A DNA stretch of 64,000 nt from Buttiauxella agrestis (GCF_900446255.1 NZ_UIGI01000001.1:336763-400762); one strand, 5' to 3'; counted from the first letter of the stretch, positions 12,110 to 22,182 are shown. Program-made: numbers and translations. The notes: a model not told the origin generated them from the sequence alone.

Positions 12110-12670
12110 ATGAGCAAACCATTACAAAAACCGACCATTTTACATGTTGAAACCGTGGCCCGTTCTCGGCTGTTTAATGTCGAAACGGTGGACCTGGAAT
12201 TCAGCAACGGTGTGCGCCGTGTCTACGAGCGCATGCGCCCGTCCGCGCGCGAAGCTGTAATGATAGTCCCTATCGTTGATAATCATTTGATTTTGATTCG
12301 CGAATACGCGGTTGGAACGGAATCTTATGAACTCGGTTTTTCTAAAGGATTAATCGATCCGGGCGAGACTGTTTTTGAAGCGGCAAATCGAGAGCTGAAA
12401 GAAGAGGTGGGCTTTGGAGCTAATCAGTTAACGTTCCTGAAAAAGCTGACCATGGCGCCGTCTTATTTCTCAAGCAAAATGAATATCGTGATTGCGGAAG
12501 ATCTCTATCCGGAATCTCTGGAAGGCGATGAGCCAGAAGAGTTGCCGCAAGTGCGTTGGCCGCTGGAGTCACTGCTCGATTTGCTGAATGAAGAAGATTT
12601 TAGCGAGGCGCGAAATGTCAGTGCGCTCTTCCTGGTGCGGGAATGGCTGAAAGAGCAGGGGCGTTTGTAA
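12110..12670 (+). CDS. nudE: ADP compounds hydrolase NudE
   Basis: A Nudix hydrolase acting on ADP-ribose, Ap3A and NADH-type substrates. It has 186 residues from MSKPLQKPT, as in E. coli, so the longer opening from 12074 is not used. The Nudix box is complete: G(x5)E(x7)REL(x2)EVG as GLIDPGETVFEAANRELKEE near residues 86-105. It is convergent with mrcA, and both share a strong hairpin. Confidence 0.96.
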   Translation: MSKPLQKPTILHVETVARSRLFNVETVDLEFSNGVRRVYERMRPSAREAVMIVPIVDNHLILIREYAVGTESYELGFSKGLIDPGETVFEAANRELKEEVGFGANQLTFLKKLTMAPSYFSSKMNIVIAEDLYPESLEGDEPEELPQVRWPLESLLDLLNEEDFSEARNVSALFLVREWLKEQGRL

Positions 12671-12682
12671 AACCTTTTTAAC

Positions 12683-12709
12683 TCACCCGCCTCAAAATGA
12701 GGCGGGTGA
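12683..12709. terminator. bidirectional terminator between nudE and mrcA
   Basis: TCACCCGCCTCA (12683-12694) and TGAGGCGGGTGA (12698-12709) form a perfect 12-bp stem with a 3-nt loop between the convergent stops of nudE and mrcA. In the minus direction it is followed by GTTAAAAAGG, and in the plus direction by CGTCTCGTTCT, so U-tracts are weak on both sides. Confidence 0.75.
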
Positions 12710-12718
12710 CGTCTCGTT

Positions 12719-15271
12719 CTAGAACAACTCGTGGCTTTCGCCGTTATCAATTATCGTGGTTCCCACTTCATGCACCGCCTGCTGCGTCGGTTGGGTGCCC
12801 TCAATAAAGAACTCAGGACGGCTACTTCCACCATTCGCCAACTGGCCGGTATAACGGTCAATATTTACCGTGACGATACCTGGCGGTGGGGTTAAGGGTT
12901 CTTCTGGTACGCCTTCCAGAGCCGCTTTCATGAAATCATCCCACGCCGGTTGAGCACTCTTCGCGCCACCTTCGTAACCTGAGATCTGATCTTTGATTGC
13001 ACCTGATGCGGAGGTTCGTCCAAGGTCACGGCGATGATCGTCAAAGCCAATCCATACCGACGTCACAACACCAGGCCCATAGCCTGAGAACCAGGCATCT
13101 TTCGAGCTGTTGGTGGTACCGGTTTTACCACCGATATCATTACGCTTCAGGTCACGGCCAGCACGCCAGCCGGTACCTTGCCAACCTGGCTCGCCGTAGA
13201 TATTCGAGTTAAGCGCGCTTTTAATCAGGAACGCCAGCGGCGTGTTGATGACATGTGGTGCATACTCCGGCGGGCTGCTTTGGGCAACCAGCTCGCTGTT
13301 AGCTTGTTCAAGCTTCGGCATTGGAACGCTGGCATTCTGTGTTTCCTGAGACTGCGCGACGTCTTCAACATCCTTATTTTCCAAAACGTTAGACTTCTGC
13401 GTTTCGCCGTAAATCACTGGAATATCACAATCTGCGCAGGCGACTTTCGGTTTCGCTTCGAAGATGGTGCCACCAATTTCATTCTCAATTTTTGAGATGT
13501 AATAAGGGTCAACCAGGAAACCGCCGTTAGCCATGACCGAGTATCCGCGCGCGACCTGCATCGGTGTGAATGATGCTGAACCTAAGGCAAGGGACTCGGT
13601 ATGCACGATGTTTTGCGCAGGGAAACCAAAGCGTTGCAGGTATTCCGCCGCGTAATCAACGCCCATAGCACGCATCGCGCGCACCATCACAACGTTTTTC
13701 GACTGACCAAGACCCTGGCGTAATCTGATTGGGCCTGCATACTCCGGTGGCGAGTTTTTCGGACGCCAGTCGGAACCGGCACCGGCATCCCAGCGGGAAA
13801 TCGGCACATCATTGAGCACGCTCGCCAGCGTCAAACCTTTGTCCATGGCTGCGGTATACAGGAACGGTTTAATGTTGGAGCCAACCTGGCGCAATGCTTG
13901 TGTAGCGCGGTTAAACTTGCTCTGGTTGAAATCAAAACCGCCCACCAGCGCCACAACGGCACCGTCATGCGGGTTAATAGAAACCAGGGCGGAGTTCACG
14001 TCCGGGACTTGTCCAAGCCACCAGCTTTCGTCAACTTTGCGCACCCACACTTGCTGACCGGCTTGCACCACGTCGGTCACTTTGCGTGGCGTTGGGCCTT
14101 GCGCGGTATCAGAGCGGTACGGTCGTGCCCAGCGCATACCTTCCATATTCAGGGCAACAGCGCTGCCATCGGCCAGCAATGCCGTGGCTTCAGTTGGCGA
14201 AGTCTGGGTAATCACGGCCGGGAATAAAGGACCATAAACCGGCAGGTTCTTTAATGAATCGACAATTTTGGTTTTATCCCACGCCGTTTCGCCCACCTTC
14301 CACAACACATTTGACGGGCCGCGATAACCGTGGCGCATGTCATAAGCCATAACGTTGTTACGAACAGCTTGTTGTGCGGCTTGCTGCGTCCTACGGGTGA
14401 TGGTGGTGTAAACCTTGTAGCCATCTTCGTAAGCCTTCTCTCCGTATTTGGCGACCATATCCTGGCGCACTAATTCAGAAAGATACGGCGCAGAAAACGC
14501 GATTTCCGGGGCGTGATAATTCGCATCGATTGGCTGATTACGCGCTTCGTCATATTGCGCCTGGGTAATGTAGTTTTCGCTCAACATGCGCGAGAGCACC
14601 ACATTACGGCGGGAAGTCGCTCTATCCATCGAGTAAAGCGGGTTAAATGTTGACGGCGCTTTTGGCAAGCCGGCAATCACCGCCATTTCACTGAGTGTCA
14701 GTTGATCAACGGACTTACCAAAATAGACTTGTGCTGCGGCACCCACGCCATAAGCGCGATAACCGAGATAAATCTTGTTGAGGTACAACTCGAGGATTTC
14801 GTCTTTGGTCAGTAGCTGTTCAATACGAATCGCAAGGAACACTTCCTTAATCTTACGCATCAGCGTGCGTTCAGGGCTTAAGAAGAAGTTACGAGCCAGC
14901 TGTTGCGTGATGGTACTTGCACCCTGCGAGGCATGGCCTGAAAACAGAGCCACACTGGCGGCGCGGAAAATCCCGACCGGATCAACGCCATGGTGTTCGT
15001 AGAAACGGCTGTCTTCGGTCGCAATGAACGCTTTCACCATCACAGGTGGAATTTGTTCGAGCGTTACCGGAATACGACGTTTCTCACCGTATTGAGCGAT
15101 TAGCTCGCCATCAGCGCTATAAACCTGCATTGGAATCTGGAGTCGCACATCTTTAAGCGTGGCGACATCAGGCAATTGCGGCTCAATAAATTTGTAGAGC
15201 CCGAAGATCGAGCCTGCTCCCAGCAGAATGCAACATACTGCAAGGATTAATAAATACTTTACGAACTTCAC
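12719..15271 (-). CDS. mrcA: penicillin-binding protein 1A
   Basis: A bifunctional class A PBP that polymerises glycan strands and crosslinks peptides at the periplasmic face of the inner membrane. It has 850 residues. An N-terminal membrane anchor (residues 6-26) precedes the GT51 domain with EDSRFYEHHGVD and GASTITQQLARNFF. The transpeptidase domain has SNIK (active serine near 470), SKN and KTGTT. The ending (TTIIDNGESHELF) matches E. coli closely. It is divergent from hofM, an association conserved across enterobacteria. Confidence 0.98.
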   Translation of the reverse strand: MKFVKYLLILAVCCILLGAGSIFGLYKFIEPQLPDVATLKDVRLQIPMQVYSADGELIAQYGEKRRIPVTLEQIPPVMVKAFIATEDSRFYEHHGVDPVGIFRAASVALFSGHASQGASTITQQLARNFFLSPERTLMRKIKEVFLAIRIEQLLTKDEILELYLNKIYLGYRAYGVGAAAQVYFGKSVDQLTLSEMAVIAGLPKAPSTFNPLYSMDRATSRRNVVLSRMLSENYITQAQYDEARNQPIDANYHAPEIAFSAPYLSELVRQDMVAKYGEKAYEDGYKVYTTITRRTQQAAQQAVRNNVMAYDMRHGYRGPSNVLWKVGETAWDKTKIVDSLKNLPVYGPLFPAVITQTSPTEATALLADGSAVALNMEGMRWARPYRSDTAQGPTPRKVTDVVQAGQQVWVRKVDESWWLGQVPDVNSALVSINPHDGAVVALVGGFDFNQSKFNRATQALRQVGSNIKPFLYTAAMDKGLTLASVLNDVPISRWDAGAGSDWRPKNSPPEYAGPIRLRQGLGQSKNVVMVRAMRAMGVDYAAEYLQRFGFPAQNIVHTESLALGSASFTPMQVARGYSVMANGGFLVDPYYISKIENEIGGTIFEAKPKVACADCDIPVIYGETQKSNVLENKDVEDVAQSQETQNASVPMPKLEQANSELVAQSSPPEYAPHVINTPLAFLIKSALNSNIYGEPGWQGTGWRAGRDLKRNDIGGKTGTTNSSKDAWFSGYGPGVVTSVWIGFDDHRRDLGRTSASGAIKDQISGYEGGAKSAQPAWDDFMKAALEGVPEEPLTPPPGIVTVNIDRYTGQLANGGSSRPEFFIEGTQPTQQAVHEVGTTIIDNGESHELF

Positions 15272-15390
15272 CTTAAATTTCCCATTACGTTTCCATTGGG
15301 CAGTTTATAAACAACCGCGCGGTAGTATAAAGGCAAGCCAGTGGCATTGGTATGGCATTTTCCGTAACCGGCGATAAGGAGATCGTAAAC

Positions 15391-16215
15391 ATGGTGTTCA
15401 CAACCTGGCAAATTGGCCTGGATATTCAACATGAAAGTATTCGTGCTGTGGCGGTACAGCGTCAACGGCAAGGATGGCAGCTTCGGCACTGGTGGCAATT
15501 TTCACTGCCCGAAGGCACCTTTCGTGATGGTTTGTTAATTAATACTGAAGCGCTGACTAACGTCTTGTCAGCGTGGCGAAAAGAATTACCGTTGCGTCAT
15601 CAATTACGCGTCTCTTTTCCTACCCAGCGAACGTTGCAACGCCCGGTTCCAATCCCCGATAAACGCCTTAGCGAACCGGCAAGCGAAGCGTATATCGCCT
15701 CAGCAACTGCCCGCCAGTTACAAATGTCGCCAGCCCAATTGTGTTGGGATTATTTAGCGTCACAAGATGTTGCAGACGCGCATGTGATTGTTGCTGCTCG
15801 GCAGACAGATGCCGCGTTATTGCTAAAGAGCTTAGCGCAGTTACGGCTCTTCCCCGCAACATTAACCCCAGGAGCCAGTGCATTGCCGGCGCTCATTACG
15901 CCGTGCCATCTGGAGAAATGCCAATATCTTGTCCATCGTGAGCACAACCACTGGCTGTGGGCCTCGACAGAGGTGATGCCGCGTTGGGGGTGGGCCGATA
16001 CGGATGCCGTCCCGACGATTTTAGATTTGTGTCAGCAACTCAACACCGAGCCACAGTTTGTCGCTTTGAGTCATTCTCAGCCTGAGCCACTCCCGCCTGG
16101 AGCAATGATTATGGATGCGTGGCAAGCGTTGTCACGTTTACAGCCTCCATTACCGCGCCATGGAGGGGCATTTACGGTAGCCATTGGGCTTGCCATCGGC
16201 GGGTTGTGCAGATGA
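15391..16215 (+). CDS. hofM: DNA-uptake pilus assembly protein HofM (PilM-like)
   Basis: First gene of the hofMNOPQ run, needed in E. coli for use of DNA as a nutrient and homologous to PilMNOPQ. The start at 15391 follows a good ribosome site (AAGGAGAT); upstream ATG 15352 lacks one. The protein has 274 residues and an N-terminal WQIGLDIQ typical of the actin-like PilM fold. Similarity to E. coli HofM is low, but WQIG, RELP/KELP, FP-RTLQR, QPPLP and the C-terminal GLA-GG pattern align. It is cytoplasmic by family and should bind the HofN N-terminus. Confidence 0.85.
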   Translation: MVFTTWQIGLDIQHESIRAVAVQRQRQGWQLRHWWQFSLPEGTFRDGLLINTEALTNVLSAWRKELPLRHQLRVSFPTQRTLQRPVPIPDKRLSEPASEAYIASATARQLQMSPAQLCWDYLASQDVADAHVIVAARQTDAALLLKSLAQLRLFPATLTPGASALPALITPCHLEKCQYLVHREHNHWLWASTEVMPRWGWADTDAVPTILDLCQQLNTEPQFVALSHSQPEPLPPGAMIMDAWQALSRLQPPLPRHGGAFTVAIGLAIGGLCR

Positions 16216-16766
16216 CGCCGCTCATTAACTTACTCCCCTGGCGTCAGAAGCAGCGTCAACAACGCGCTCAACGCTGGGGCGCATGGCTGGCGCTGATTTT
16301 AATCATTGTCCCGCTACTCGTCGCTTGCGTGAGGCAATTTTCAACCTGGGAAATTAGCCAACAGCAGGTGAATAAAGAGTATCTGGGCAACATGTTGCCC
16401 GCATTAAAAAACATCTACCAGAAGCGGTTGTTAGCGCAGGCAAAAAATCAAAAACTGCTGCAATTACAGCAAACCCGCGCGCAGCAACAGCGGGCCATTC
16501 AGGTCTGGGATGGACGATTAATACAGTTGGCTGGCCTTTTACCTCCCGGCGTGTGGTTGTCTGCTTTAACGCTGCAAAAAAATCAGTTCGTTATCAAAGG
16601 GCATGCAGGTTTTCTGGACGACGTGCAGGCACTGGAAAAGGAGCTGGCTCAGCTTGGGGGTGTAGCCACAGTCCGTACCGGAGCAGTTCAGTATGAAGCG
16701 CAGGGCGGGATGAATTTTGTTTTCACTTTAACGTTGTCCGAGGTGGCGAATGCTCTGGCTAATTGA
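16212..16766 (+). CDS. hofN: pilus assembly protein HofN (PilN-like)
   Basis: A 184-residue inner-membrane protein of the DNA-uptake apparatus. The N-terminal PilN signature INLLPWRQKQRQQR, which binds PilM in the paralogous systems, is followed by one membrane helix (about 22-42, WLALILIIVPLLVACV) and a periplasmic part with a Gln-rich coiled coil. Its ATG overlaps the hofM TGA (ATGA), which fixes the start despite a longer opening from 16119. Confidence 0.85.
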   Translation: MTPLINLLPWRQKQRQQRAQRWGAWLALILIIVPLLVACVRQFSTWEISQQQVNKEYLGNMLPALKNIYQKRLLAQAKNQKLLQLQQTRAQQQRAIQVWDGRLIQLAGLLPPGVWLSALTLQKNQFVIKGHAGFLDDVQALEKELAQLGGVATVRTGAVQYEAQGGMNFVFTLTLSEVANALAN

Positions 16767-17217
16767 ACGCTGGTTTCGCGGGGGCGTATGGCTGCGCATC
16801 GCTTCACTTCTTGCGATAGGCGCGCTAGCCGCACTCGTGGCGTGGTTATGCCTCATCCGTCCGCAATATTCTTTGTTGGAGCAATTGCAAAAGGGCAATG
16901 AGCTAACGAGCCAGCAACTGGCAGATGTGCGCCACAAAATAGGCAAACTGACACCGCTCAGTACACCGCTTGAGCCGTCAAATGCTCCCTTTTTTTCTGT
17001 GGCGGAGTTTGTTGGGCAAGCTCAGGGGAAACTATTGAAATGGCAGCCAGACGAGAAGCAGGGAACTCTTGAGATGCTGTTGCCATGGGAAAAATTGCCA
17101 GAGTCATTTTCCCGCCTCGCTGAGTATCGCGTCGTGGCCGGTCACTCATTCACCATCACGGCACAAGGGGAATTACTCAAACTTGTTCTGGCCATGGAGT
17201 TTGCTGATGAACCGTAG
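16750..17217 (+). CDS. hofO: pilus assembly protein HofO (PilO-like)
   Basis: A 155-residue protein with a single N-terminal membrane helix (about 14-36, RIASLLAIGALAALVAWLCL) and a short periplasmic domain, as expected for PilO-like partners of PilN. It overlaps the end of hofN by 17 bp. Sequence similarity to E. coli HofO is weak (for example FTRLAE/FSRLAEYRV), so position in the operon carries much of the identification. Confidence 0.78.
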   Translation: MLWLIERWFRGGVWLRIASLLAIGALAALVAWLCLIRPQYSLLEQLQKGNELTSQQLADVRHKIGKLTPLSTPLEPSNAPFFSVAEFVGQAQGKLLKWQPDEKQGTLEMLLPWEKLPESFSRLAEYRVVAGHSFTITAQGELLKLVLAMEFADEP

Positions 17218-17593
17218 CGTGTGGTTGGGGTTATTCATGGTGATGTCTTGCGCACATGGGATGCCTGCAAACCCTTTTCTGCCACGGGTTTCTCCTTGTG
17301 AAAAATTAAGCGCACAGCTTGCAGGCTGGGTTTTGCAAGGCGTGATTGGTTCATCAGCAGCAAACACGGCGCTGATGCTGAGCCCTCAAGGAGTCTGGCG
17401 TCGAATCAAGGTCGATAACGAGCTCGCGCCTGGTGTGCGAATTGAAAGTGTGAATGAAGCGGGGGTGTCGGCAAAAATTGACCTGACCTGCCAGCCCGCA
17501 ACTTATCGTTGGGAAATAAAAGGAAAAAATCATGCCATGGATACGAGTACTGCTGCTGGCGCTGCTACTGCCCTTCACAAGCCGGGCCGATAA
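17207..17593 (+). CDS. hofP: pilus assembly protein HofP (PilP-like)
   Basis: A 128-residue secreted protein. Residues 1-18 (MNRSVWLGLFMVMSCAHG) look like a signal peptide, followed by NPFLP and GWVLQGVIG, which fit the PilP pattern of linking the inner-membrane complex to the secretin. The start overlaps hofO by 11 bp; the longer opening from 17069 lies inside hofO. The C-terminus overlaps hofQ by 62 bp and is probably unconstrained. Confidence 0.75.
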   Translation: MNRSVWLGLFMVMSCAHGMPANPFLPRVSPCEKLSAQLAGWVLQGVIGSSAANTALMLSPQGVWRRIKVDNELAPGVRIESVNEAGVSAKIDLTCQPATYRWEIKGKNHAMDTSTAAGAATALHKPGR

Positions 17594-18779
17594 AGGTGTT
17601 TCTCTGATACTGGACAACGCGCCGGTCGCGCAAGTTTTACAGGCGTTGGCTGAGAACCAAAATATCAATCTCCTCATTGCGCCGGGTGTTGAAGGGATGT
17701 TGTCGCTTAACTTGATCAACGTGCCCTGGAAGCAGGCATTTCAACTTGTGTTGAATACTGCGGAATTGAGCCAGCAGAGAGACGGGAATGTCATTCAGGT
17801 GATGCCAAAGGCCCGGCAACGCGAGCAGCAAGCGCAGGCTTTAGAATTACGCAAGCAACAAGTGCTTGAGCAGCCTATGCTCTATCAGGTCTTTGCTCCC
17901 CATCATGCAGATGCTGAGGAGCTCTCGGCGGCATTAAAATCATCGGGGAATAAGATCCTGAGTCCGCAGGGTAACATGACGGTTGATAAGCGAACGAACC
18001 GTCTTATTGTCAGAGACAATAAGACGGTACTGAAGCAGGTCGCAGACTGGATGAGCGAAATGGACTTACCGATAGGGCAAGTCGAAATCGAAGCCCATAT
18101 CGTCACTATTAATCAGGACAAGCTTCGTGAACTGGGCGTGAAGTGGTCTGCAGCAGAGCAAGCGGGTGACAGCAAGCTCTACCAGCCGACGGGAATTTCG
18201 GCGGATCTTTCTGTGAGCAATGCATCTACAAAAGTTGGGTTTAATATTGCCCGCATTGACGGGCGTTTGCTGGAACTTGAGTTATCGGCTCTGGAGCAGC
18301 AACAGCAATTAGAAATCATCGCCAGTCCGCGTTTGATGGCGGCTCATCAACAACCCGCAAGCATCAAACAAGGCACTGAAATTCCCTATCAGGTTTCCAG
18401 CGGAGAAAGCGGGGCGACGTCCATCGAGTTTAAAGAAGCTGTTCTGGGGATGGAAGTGACCCCCACGATTCAGCCCCATGGAAACATTCGCTTAAAATTG
18501 CGCATCAGCCAAAACATGCCGGGGAGAAGTATTCAGCAAGCGGATGGCGAAGTGCTGGCGATAGATAAACAGGAGATAGAAACGGTGGTCGCGGTGAAAA
18601 ATGGTGAAACCCTCGCACTGGGTGGGATTTTCCAGCAACATAACAAAGACAGTAGTGATAGTGTTCCCATTCTCGGCTCAATACCGTTGGTGGGTAGCCT
18701 GTTTCGCCACGACGCAAAAAATCACCAGCGTCGCGAATTAGTTGTCTTTATTACGCCCAGACTTATCCCTATTCCGTAG
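17532..18779 (+). CDS. hofQ: DNA-uptake outer-membrane secretin HofQ
   Basis: A 415-residue secretin (E. coli 412) that would form the outer-membrane pore for DNA uptake. Residues 1-19 are a signal peptide (VLLLALLLPFTSRAD). N-domains follow (APVAQVLQALAE, MTVDKRTNRLIVRDNKT). The secretin core from about 200 contains the conserved IASPRLMA, GTEIPYQVSSGESGATSIEF, VLGMEVTPTIQ and ELVVFITPRL segments. It is the best conserved member of the run. The start lies inside hofP. Confidence 0.93.
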   Translation: MPWIRVLLLALLLPFTSRADKGVSLILDNAPVAQVLQALAENQNINLLIAPGVEGMLSLNLINVPWKQAFQLVLNTAELSQQRDGNVIQVMPKARQREQQAQALELRKQQVLEQPMLYQVFAPHHADAEELSAALKSSGNKILSPQGNMTVDKRTNRLIVRDNKTVLKQVADWMSEMDLPIGQVEIEAHIVTINQDKLRELGVKWSAAEQAGDSKLYQPTGISADLSVSNASTKVGFNIARIDGRLLELELSALEQQQQLEIIASPRLMAAHQQPASIKQGTEIPYQVSSGESGATSIEFKEAVLGMEVTPTIQPHGNIRLKLRISQNMPGRSIQQADGEVLAIDKQEIETVVAVKNGETLALGGIFQQHNKDSSDSVPILGSIPLVGSLFRHDAKNHQRRELVVFITPRLIPIP

Positions 18780-18945
18780 CGTTTTCGTTCATCAGCGCTG
18801 AGTTTTTCTTTGAAACGATGCCCAGGTGTTTGACGGCAGAGAGGAATTAGCTTACAAGGTGTACCGTTTCGAGAGGCTAGACGCTCAAGTTTGTGACAGA
18901 TAATCCTGATTTATGCATTTTCTCCTTCACGAGAACGCTGGGGAA

Positions 18946-18951
18946 TATAAT
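18946..18951 (+). promoter_or_regulatory. candidate -10 element for aroK-aroB
   Basis: A perfect TATAAT lies about 150 bp before the aroK ATG. No good -35 is present at 16-18 bp upstream, so an activator or an extended element would be needed. Confidence 0.35.
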
Positions 18952-19031
18952 CGGTTGCCAAACCACCTTGAGTATTGAGATAATTTTCAGTCTGACTCTC
19001 GCACTATCGCTTATGAGGTTTCAGTTCATGT

Positions 19032-19064
19032 CCCGCTGCACCTGGTTTTAACAGGGCGGGTTTA
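19032..19064 (+). promoter_or_regulatory. leader hairpin before aroK
   Basis: CCCGC (19032-19036) pairs with GCGGG (19056-19060), and CCTG (19041-19044) with CAGG (19052-19055), giving a two-part stem followed by TTTAT. It sits 34 nt before the aroK start. It may be a weak terminator or a leader structure. Confidence 0.45.
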
Positions 19065-19097
19065 TCATCAACGAATTGTCTTAGTAGTACCGAAAAA

Positions 19098-19619
19098 ATG
19101 GCAGAGAAACGCAATATCTTTCTGGTTGGGCCTATGGGTGCCGGCAAAAGCACTATTGGGCGTCAGTTAGCTCAGCAACTCAATATGGAATTTTTCGATT
19201 CTGATCAAGAGATTGAGAAACGTACCGGAGCTGATGTGGGCTGGGTATTCGACGTTGAAGGCGAAGACGGCTTCCGCGATCGCGAAGAAAAAATCATCAA
19301 CGAACTCACTGAAAAACAGGGCATTGTGCTGGCAACTGGCGGCGGCTCTGTGAAGTCTCGTGAGACCCGTAACCGTCTCTCCGCCCGTGGAGTTGTGGTG
19401 TATCTTGAAACCACAATTGAAAAACAGCTTGCCCGTACTCAGCGTGATAAAAAGCGCCCATTACTGCAAGTTGAGACTCCACCGCGTGAAGTTCTTGAAG
19501 CCTTAGCTCAAGAACGCAATCCTCTTTATGAAGAGATTGCTGATGTGACGATTCGCACTGACGACCAAAGTGCCAAAGTGGTTGCTAACCAGATTATTAA
19601 TATGTTGGAAAGCAACTGA
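19098..19619 (+). CDS. aroK: shikimate kinase 1
   Basis: Phosphorylates shikimate at the 3-hydroxyl with ATP in the aromatic amino acid pathway. It has 173 residues, the E. coli length. The P-loop is GPMGAGKS (11-18), followed by the shikimate-binding FDSDQEIE (residues 32-39) and ATGGGS. It is the first gene of the aroK-aroB-damX-dam-rpe-gph-trpS order, which E. coli transcribes as a superoperon with internal promoters. Confidence 0.97.
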   Translation: MAEKRNIFLVGPMGAGKSTIGRQLAQQLNMEFFDSDQEIEKRTGADVGWVFDVEGEDGFRDREEKIINELTEKQGIVLATGGGSVKSRETRNRLSARGVVVYLETTIEKQLARTQRDKKRPLLQVETPPREVLEALAQERNPLYEEIADVTIRTDDQSAKVVANQIINMLESN

Positions 19620-19679
19620 TTCTGGCTTAATCGATAAAAACGCCTGCGGGCTAAGCAACATCAAGGTGGACTTCGCGTT

Positions 19680-20768
19680 ATGGAGAGGTTAACAGTCACT
19701 CTCGGGGAACGTAGTTACCCTATCACCATTGCTGCTGGGTTATTTAGTGACTCGGCATCTTTTGGGCCGCTGAAAGCTGGCGACCAAACGATGCTGGTGA
19801 CCAATGAAACCCTGGCGCCGCTCTACCTGGATAAGGTGCGTGGCGTGCTTGAGCAGGCGGGCGTTAAAGTCGATTCCGTCATCCTTCCGGATGGCGAACA
19901 ATTTAAAAGCCTCGCCGTATTAGACACGGTCTTTACTGCGTTGCTTGAAAAGCCACATGGTCGTGATACGACACTTATCGCCCTTGGTGGCGGTGTCGTT
20001 GGAGACCTGACTGGCTTTGCTGCGGCGAGCTATCAACGCGGCGTGCGTTTTATTCAAGTTCCAACCACATTGCTTTCGCAAGTGGATTCTTCTGTCGGCG
20101 GAAAAACAGCCGTTAACCACCCTCTTGGTAAAAATATGATTGGCGCGTTCTATCAACCGGCTTCGGTGGTGGTGGATCTCGACTGTCTGAATACGTTACC
20201 GGCGCGGGAGTTAGCATCTGGCCTGGCAGAGGTGATTAAGTACGGAATTATTCTCGACGGTGAATTCTTCAACTGGCTTGAGGAAAACCTGGATGCCTTG
20301 CTGGCGCTTGATGGTGAAGCTATGGCCTGGTGTATCCGCCGTTGTTGTGAGCTTAAAGCGGAAGTTGTTGCCGCCGACGAGCGCGAAAGCGGCTTACGTG
20401 CTTTACTGAATTTGGGCCACACCTTTGGTCACGCTATAGAAGCTGAAATGGGCTATGGCAATTGGCTGCATGGTGAAGCTGTTGCCGCAGGTATGGTAAT
20501 GGCAGCACGAACAGCTCAGCGTCTTGGAAACTTCAGCGAAGCCGATGTACAGCGAATCATTAAGTTGTTGCAACGTGCTGGGCTGCCAGTCACCGGGCCG
20601 AAAGAAATGTCAGCCGACGCGTATATGCCCCACATGATGCGTGACAAGAAAGTTTTGGCTGGTGAGCTGCGCTTAGTGCTGCCACTGGCAATCGGGAAGA
20701 GTGAAATGCGTGGCGGAGTGCCACACGATGTCGTTTTGTCCGCCATTGCTGATTGTCAGCAGGCTTAA
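19680..20768 (+). CDS. aroB: 3-dehydroquinate synthase
   Basis: Cyclises DAHP to 3-dehydroquinate, using NAD and a divalent metal. It has 362 residues. Visible are the NAD-binding [14 protein letters not shown] near 103-116, [10 protein letters not shown] near 138, and the metal ligands in the region [14 protein letters not shown] and GHTFGHAIE. It begins 60 bp after aroK. Confidence 0.97.
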   Translation: MERLTVTLGERSYPITIAAGLFSDSASFGPLKAGDQTMLVTNETLAPLYLDKVRGVLEQAGVKVDSVILPDGEQFKSLAVLDTVFTALLEKPHGRDTTLIALGGGVVGDLTGFAAASYQRGVRFIQVPTTLLSQVDSSVGGKTAVNHPLGKNMIGAFYQPASVVVDLDCLNTLPARELASGLAEVIKYGIILDGEFFNWLEENLDALLALDGEAMAWCIRRCCELKAEVVAADERESGLRALLNLGHTFGHAIEAEMGYGNWLHGEAVAAGMVMAARTAQRLGNFSEADVQRIIKLLQRAGLPVTGPKEMSADAYMPHMMRDKKVLAGELRLVLPLAIGKSEMRGGVPHDVVLSAIADCQQA

Positions 20769-20865
20769 TTATTAGAAATTTCGGTCGCTGCTGTCAGGCG
20801 ATTTTTAACTTCGGGTGATGTGCTGAGTTTGAATCGCTGGCATAAGCCTTTGAGTGGGGTGTTAA

Positions 20866-22182
20866 ATGGATGAGTTTAAACCGGAAGACGAACTGAAACC
20901 CGATCCAAGCGATCGCCGTTCAGGTCGTACCCGTAGAGCTGATGAGCGTGAAAGTGAACCGCAAATCAATGTCGATGATGTTGAGTTAGATGCCGACGAA
21001 CCTCGTCCAGCGCGTTCCCGCCGTACTCGTGATGAAGAAGAGTATGAGAGCGATGATAACCTGCAAGTTGACGCAGAAGAACGTCGCCCGGCGCGCGCCC
21101 GTAAGAAATCCGCTAAGCCTAAAGTTCCAGTATCCCGCCAGCATCTGATGATGGGCATTGGCATTCTTGTGCTATTGCTGTTGATCATTGGAATTGGTTC
21201 GGCGCTTAAAGCCCCATCTACCGACACCGAAACTGTAAATCAGCAGCCGGGTGCGGAGAAAAACATCGATTTATCTGGCTCCAGTGGCAGCCCAGCCGAT
21301 CAAGCTAACGGTGCACAGCCACAACCAGGTAATACCGCTGCGACTAATCAGACAGAAAATGCAAGTAACCCACAAGAAGTGACGCTTCCAGCCATTTCTT
21401 CAACACCCACTGAAGCACAGACTCAGCCTGCACCTCAGGGCCAGCAGCGTGTGGAAGTCCCGGGCGACTTGAATAATGCACTGACGCAACAATCTGGTCA
21501 GATTGATAACGCAGTGAACAGCTCGACATTACCAACGGCCCCAGCGACCGTTGCAGCAGTAGCTGGCAGCAATGGTGCGACTCCAGCGCCGCGTCCTGTT
21601 GCGAAATCAGAGCCGGTGAAGCAAGCCGCACCTCGTCAGGAACGTAAAACTGCAGTCATTGAGCCACAACACAAAGCTCAGCCTGCTAAACAGCCTGCCG
21701 TGAAAGCAGAACCAAAACCGGTTGCGACAGCTAAACGTAGCGAGCCTGTTGCTGCTCCAGCACCAACAGCGACCGCACCAGCGAAAGCTCCGGTTACTGC
21801 AACTGCAACTGCGCCGAAAGCAACCGAAACCGCAGCCGCACCTGCACCGAAAGCCGCTGCCGCTGCACCAGTAACAGCAGCAACAGGTGCCGTAGCCGGT
21901 GATGCTGGCGCAATCAAAGGCGCGCCGGGTAGTCATTACACTTTGCAGCTTAGCTCTTCTTCAAACTCAGCAAATTTGAATGCCTGGGCGAAGAAAGAGA
22001 ATCTGCAACACTATATGGTTTACCAGACGGTGCGAAATGGCCAGCCGTGGTATGTTTTGGTTAGCGGTATCTATGCCAACAAAGATGAGGCAAAACGTGC
22101 CGTTGCAACATTGCCAGCTGATGTTCAGGCCAAGAACCCATGGGCAAAACCTATCCATCAGGTGCAGTCTGATCTGAAGTGA
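20866..22182 (+). CDS. damX: cell-division SPOR-domain protein DamX
   Basis: A bitopic inner-membrane protein that localises to the septal ring by binding denuded glycan. It has 438 residues (E. coli 428). An acidic and basic cytoplasmic N-terminus (1-90) precedes one membrane helix (about 92-113, [20 protein letters not shown]). A long Ala/Pro/Lys/Thr-rich periplasmic linker follows (about 120-350), then a C-terminal SPOR domain (about 355-430, [20 protein letters not shown]). The low-complexity linker explains several long shadow openings. Confidence 0.95.
   Translation: MDEFKPEDELKPDPSDRRSGRTRRADERESEPQINVDDVELDADEPRPARSRRTRDEEEYESDDNLQVDAEERRPARARKKSAKPKVPVSRQHLMMGIGILVLLLLIIGIGSALKAPSTDTETVNQQPGAEKNIDLSGSSGSPADQANGAQPQPGNTAATNQTENASNPQEVTLPAISSTPTEAQTQPAPQGQQRVEVPGDLNNALTQQSGQIDNAVNSSTLPTAPATVAAVAGSNGATPAPRPVAKSEPVKQAAPRQERKTAVIEPQHKAQPAKQPAVKAEPKPVATAKRSEPVAAPAPTATAPAKAPVTATATAPKATETAAAPAPKAAAAAPVTAATGAVAGDAGAIKGAPGSHYTLQLSSSSNSANLNAWAKKENLQHYMVYQTVRNGQPWYVLVSGIYANKDEAKRAVATLPADVQAKNPWAKPIHQVQSDLK

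Larger units (their letters stand above)
18780..19097. other. hofQ-aroK intergenic region with aroK promoter and leader
   Basis: 318 bp without a gene. It contains a candidate -10 (TATAAT at 18946-18951) and a terminator-like hairpin in the aroK leader (19032-19060). No terminator clearly assignable to hofQ was seen. Confidence 0.5.

Noticed and set aside
15365-15390. GGCGA...TCGTA pair before hofM as an Sxy-dependent CRP-S site
   Set aside because: The half-sites are 8 bp apart rather than 6 and coincide with the hofM ribosome site, so the match is not convincing.
21607-21936. Cys/Arg/Phe-rich and Ala/Val-rich antisense frames in damX
   Set aside because: They mirror the Ala/Pro/Lys/Thr low-complexity linker of DamX and are not independent genes.
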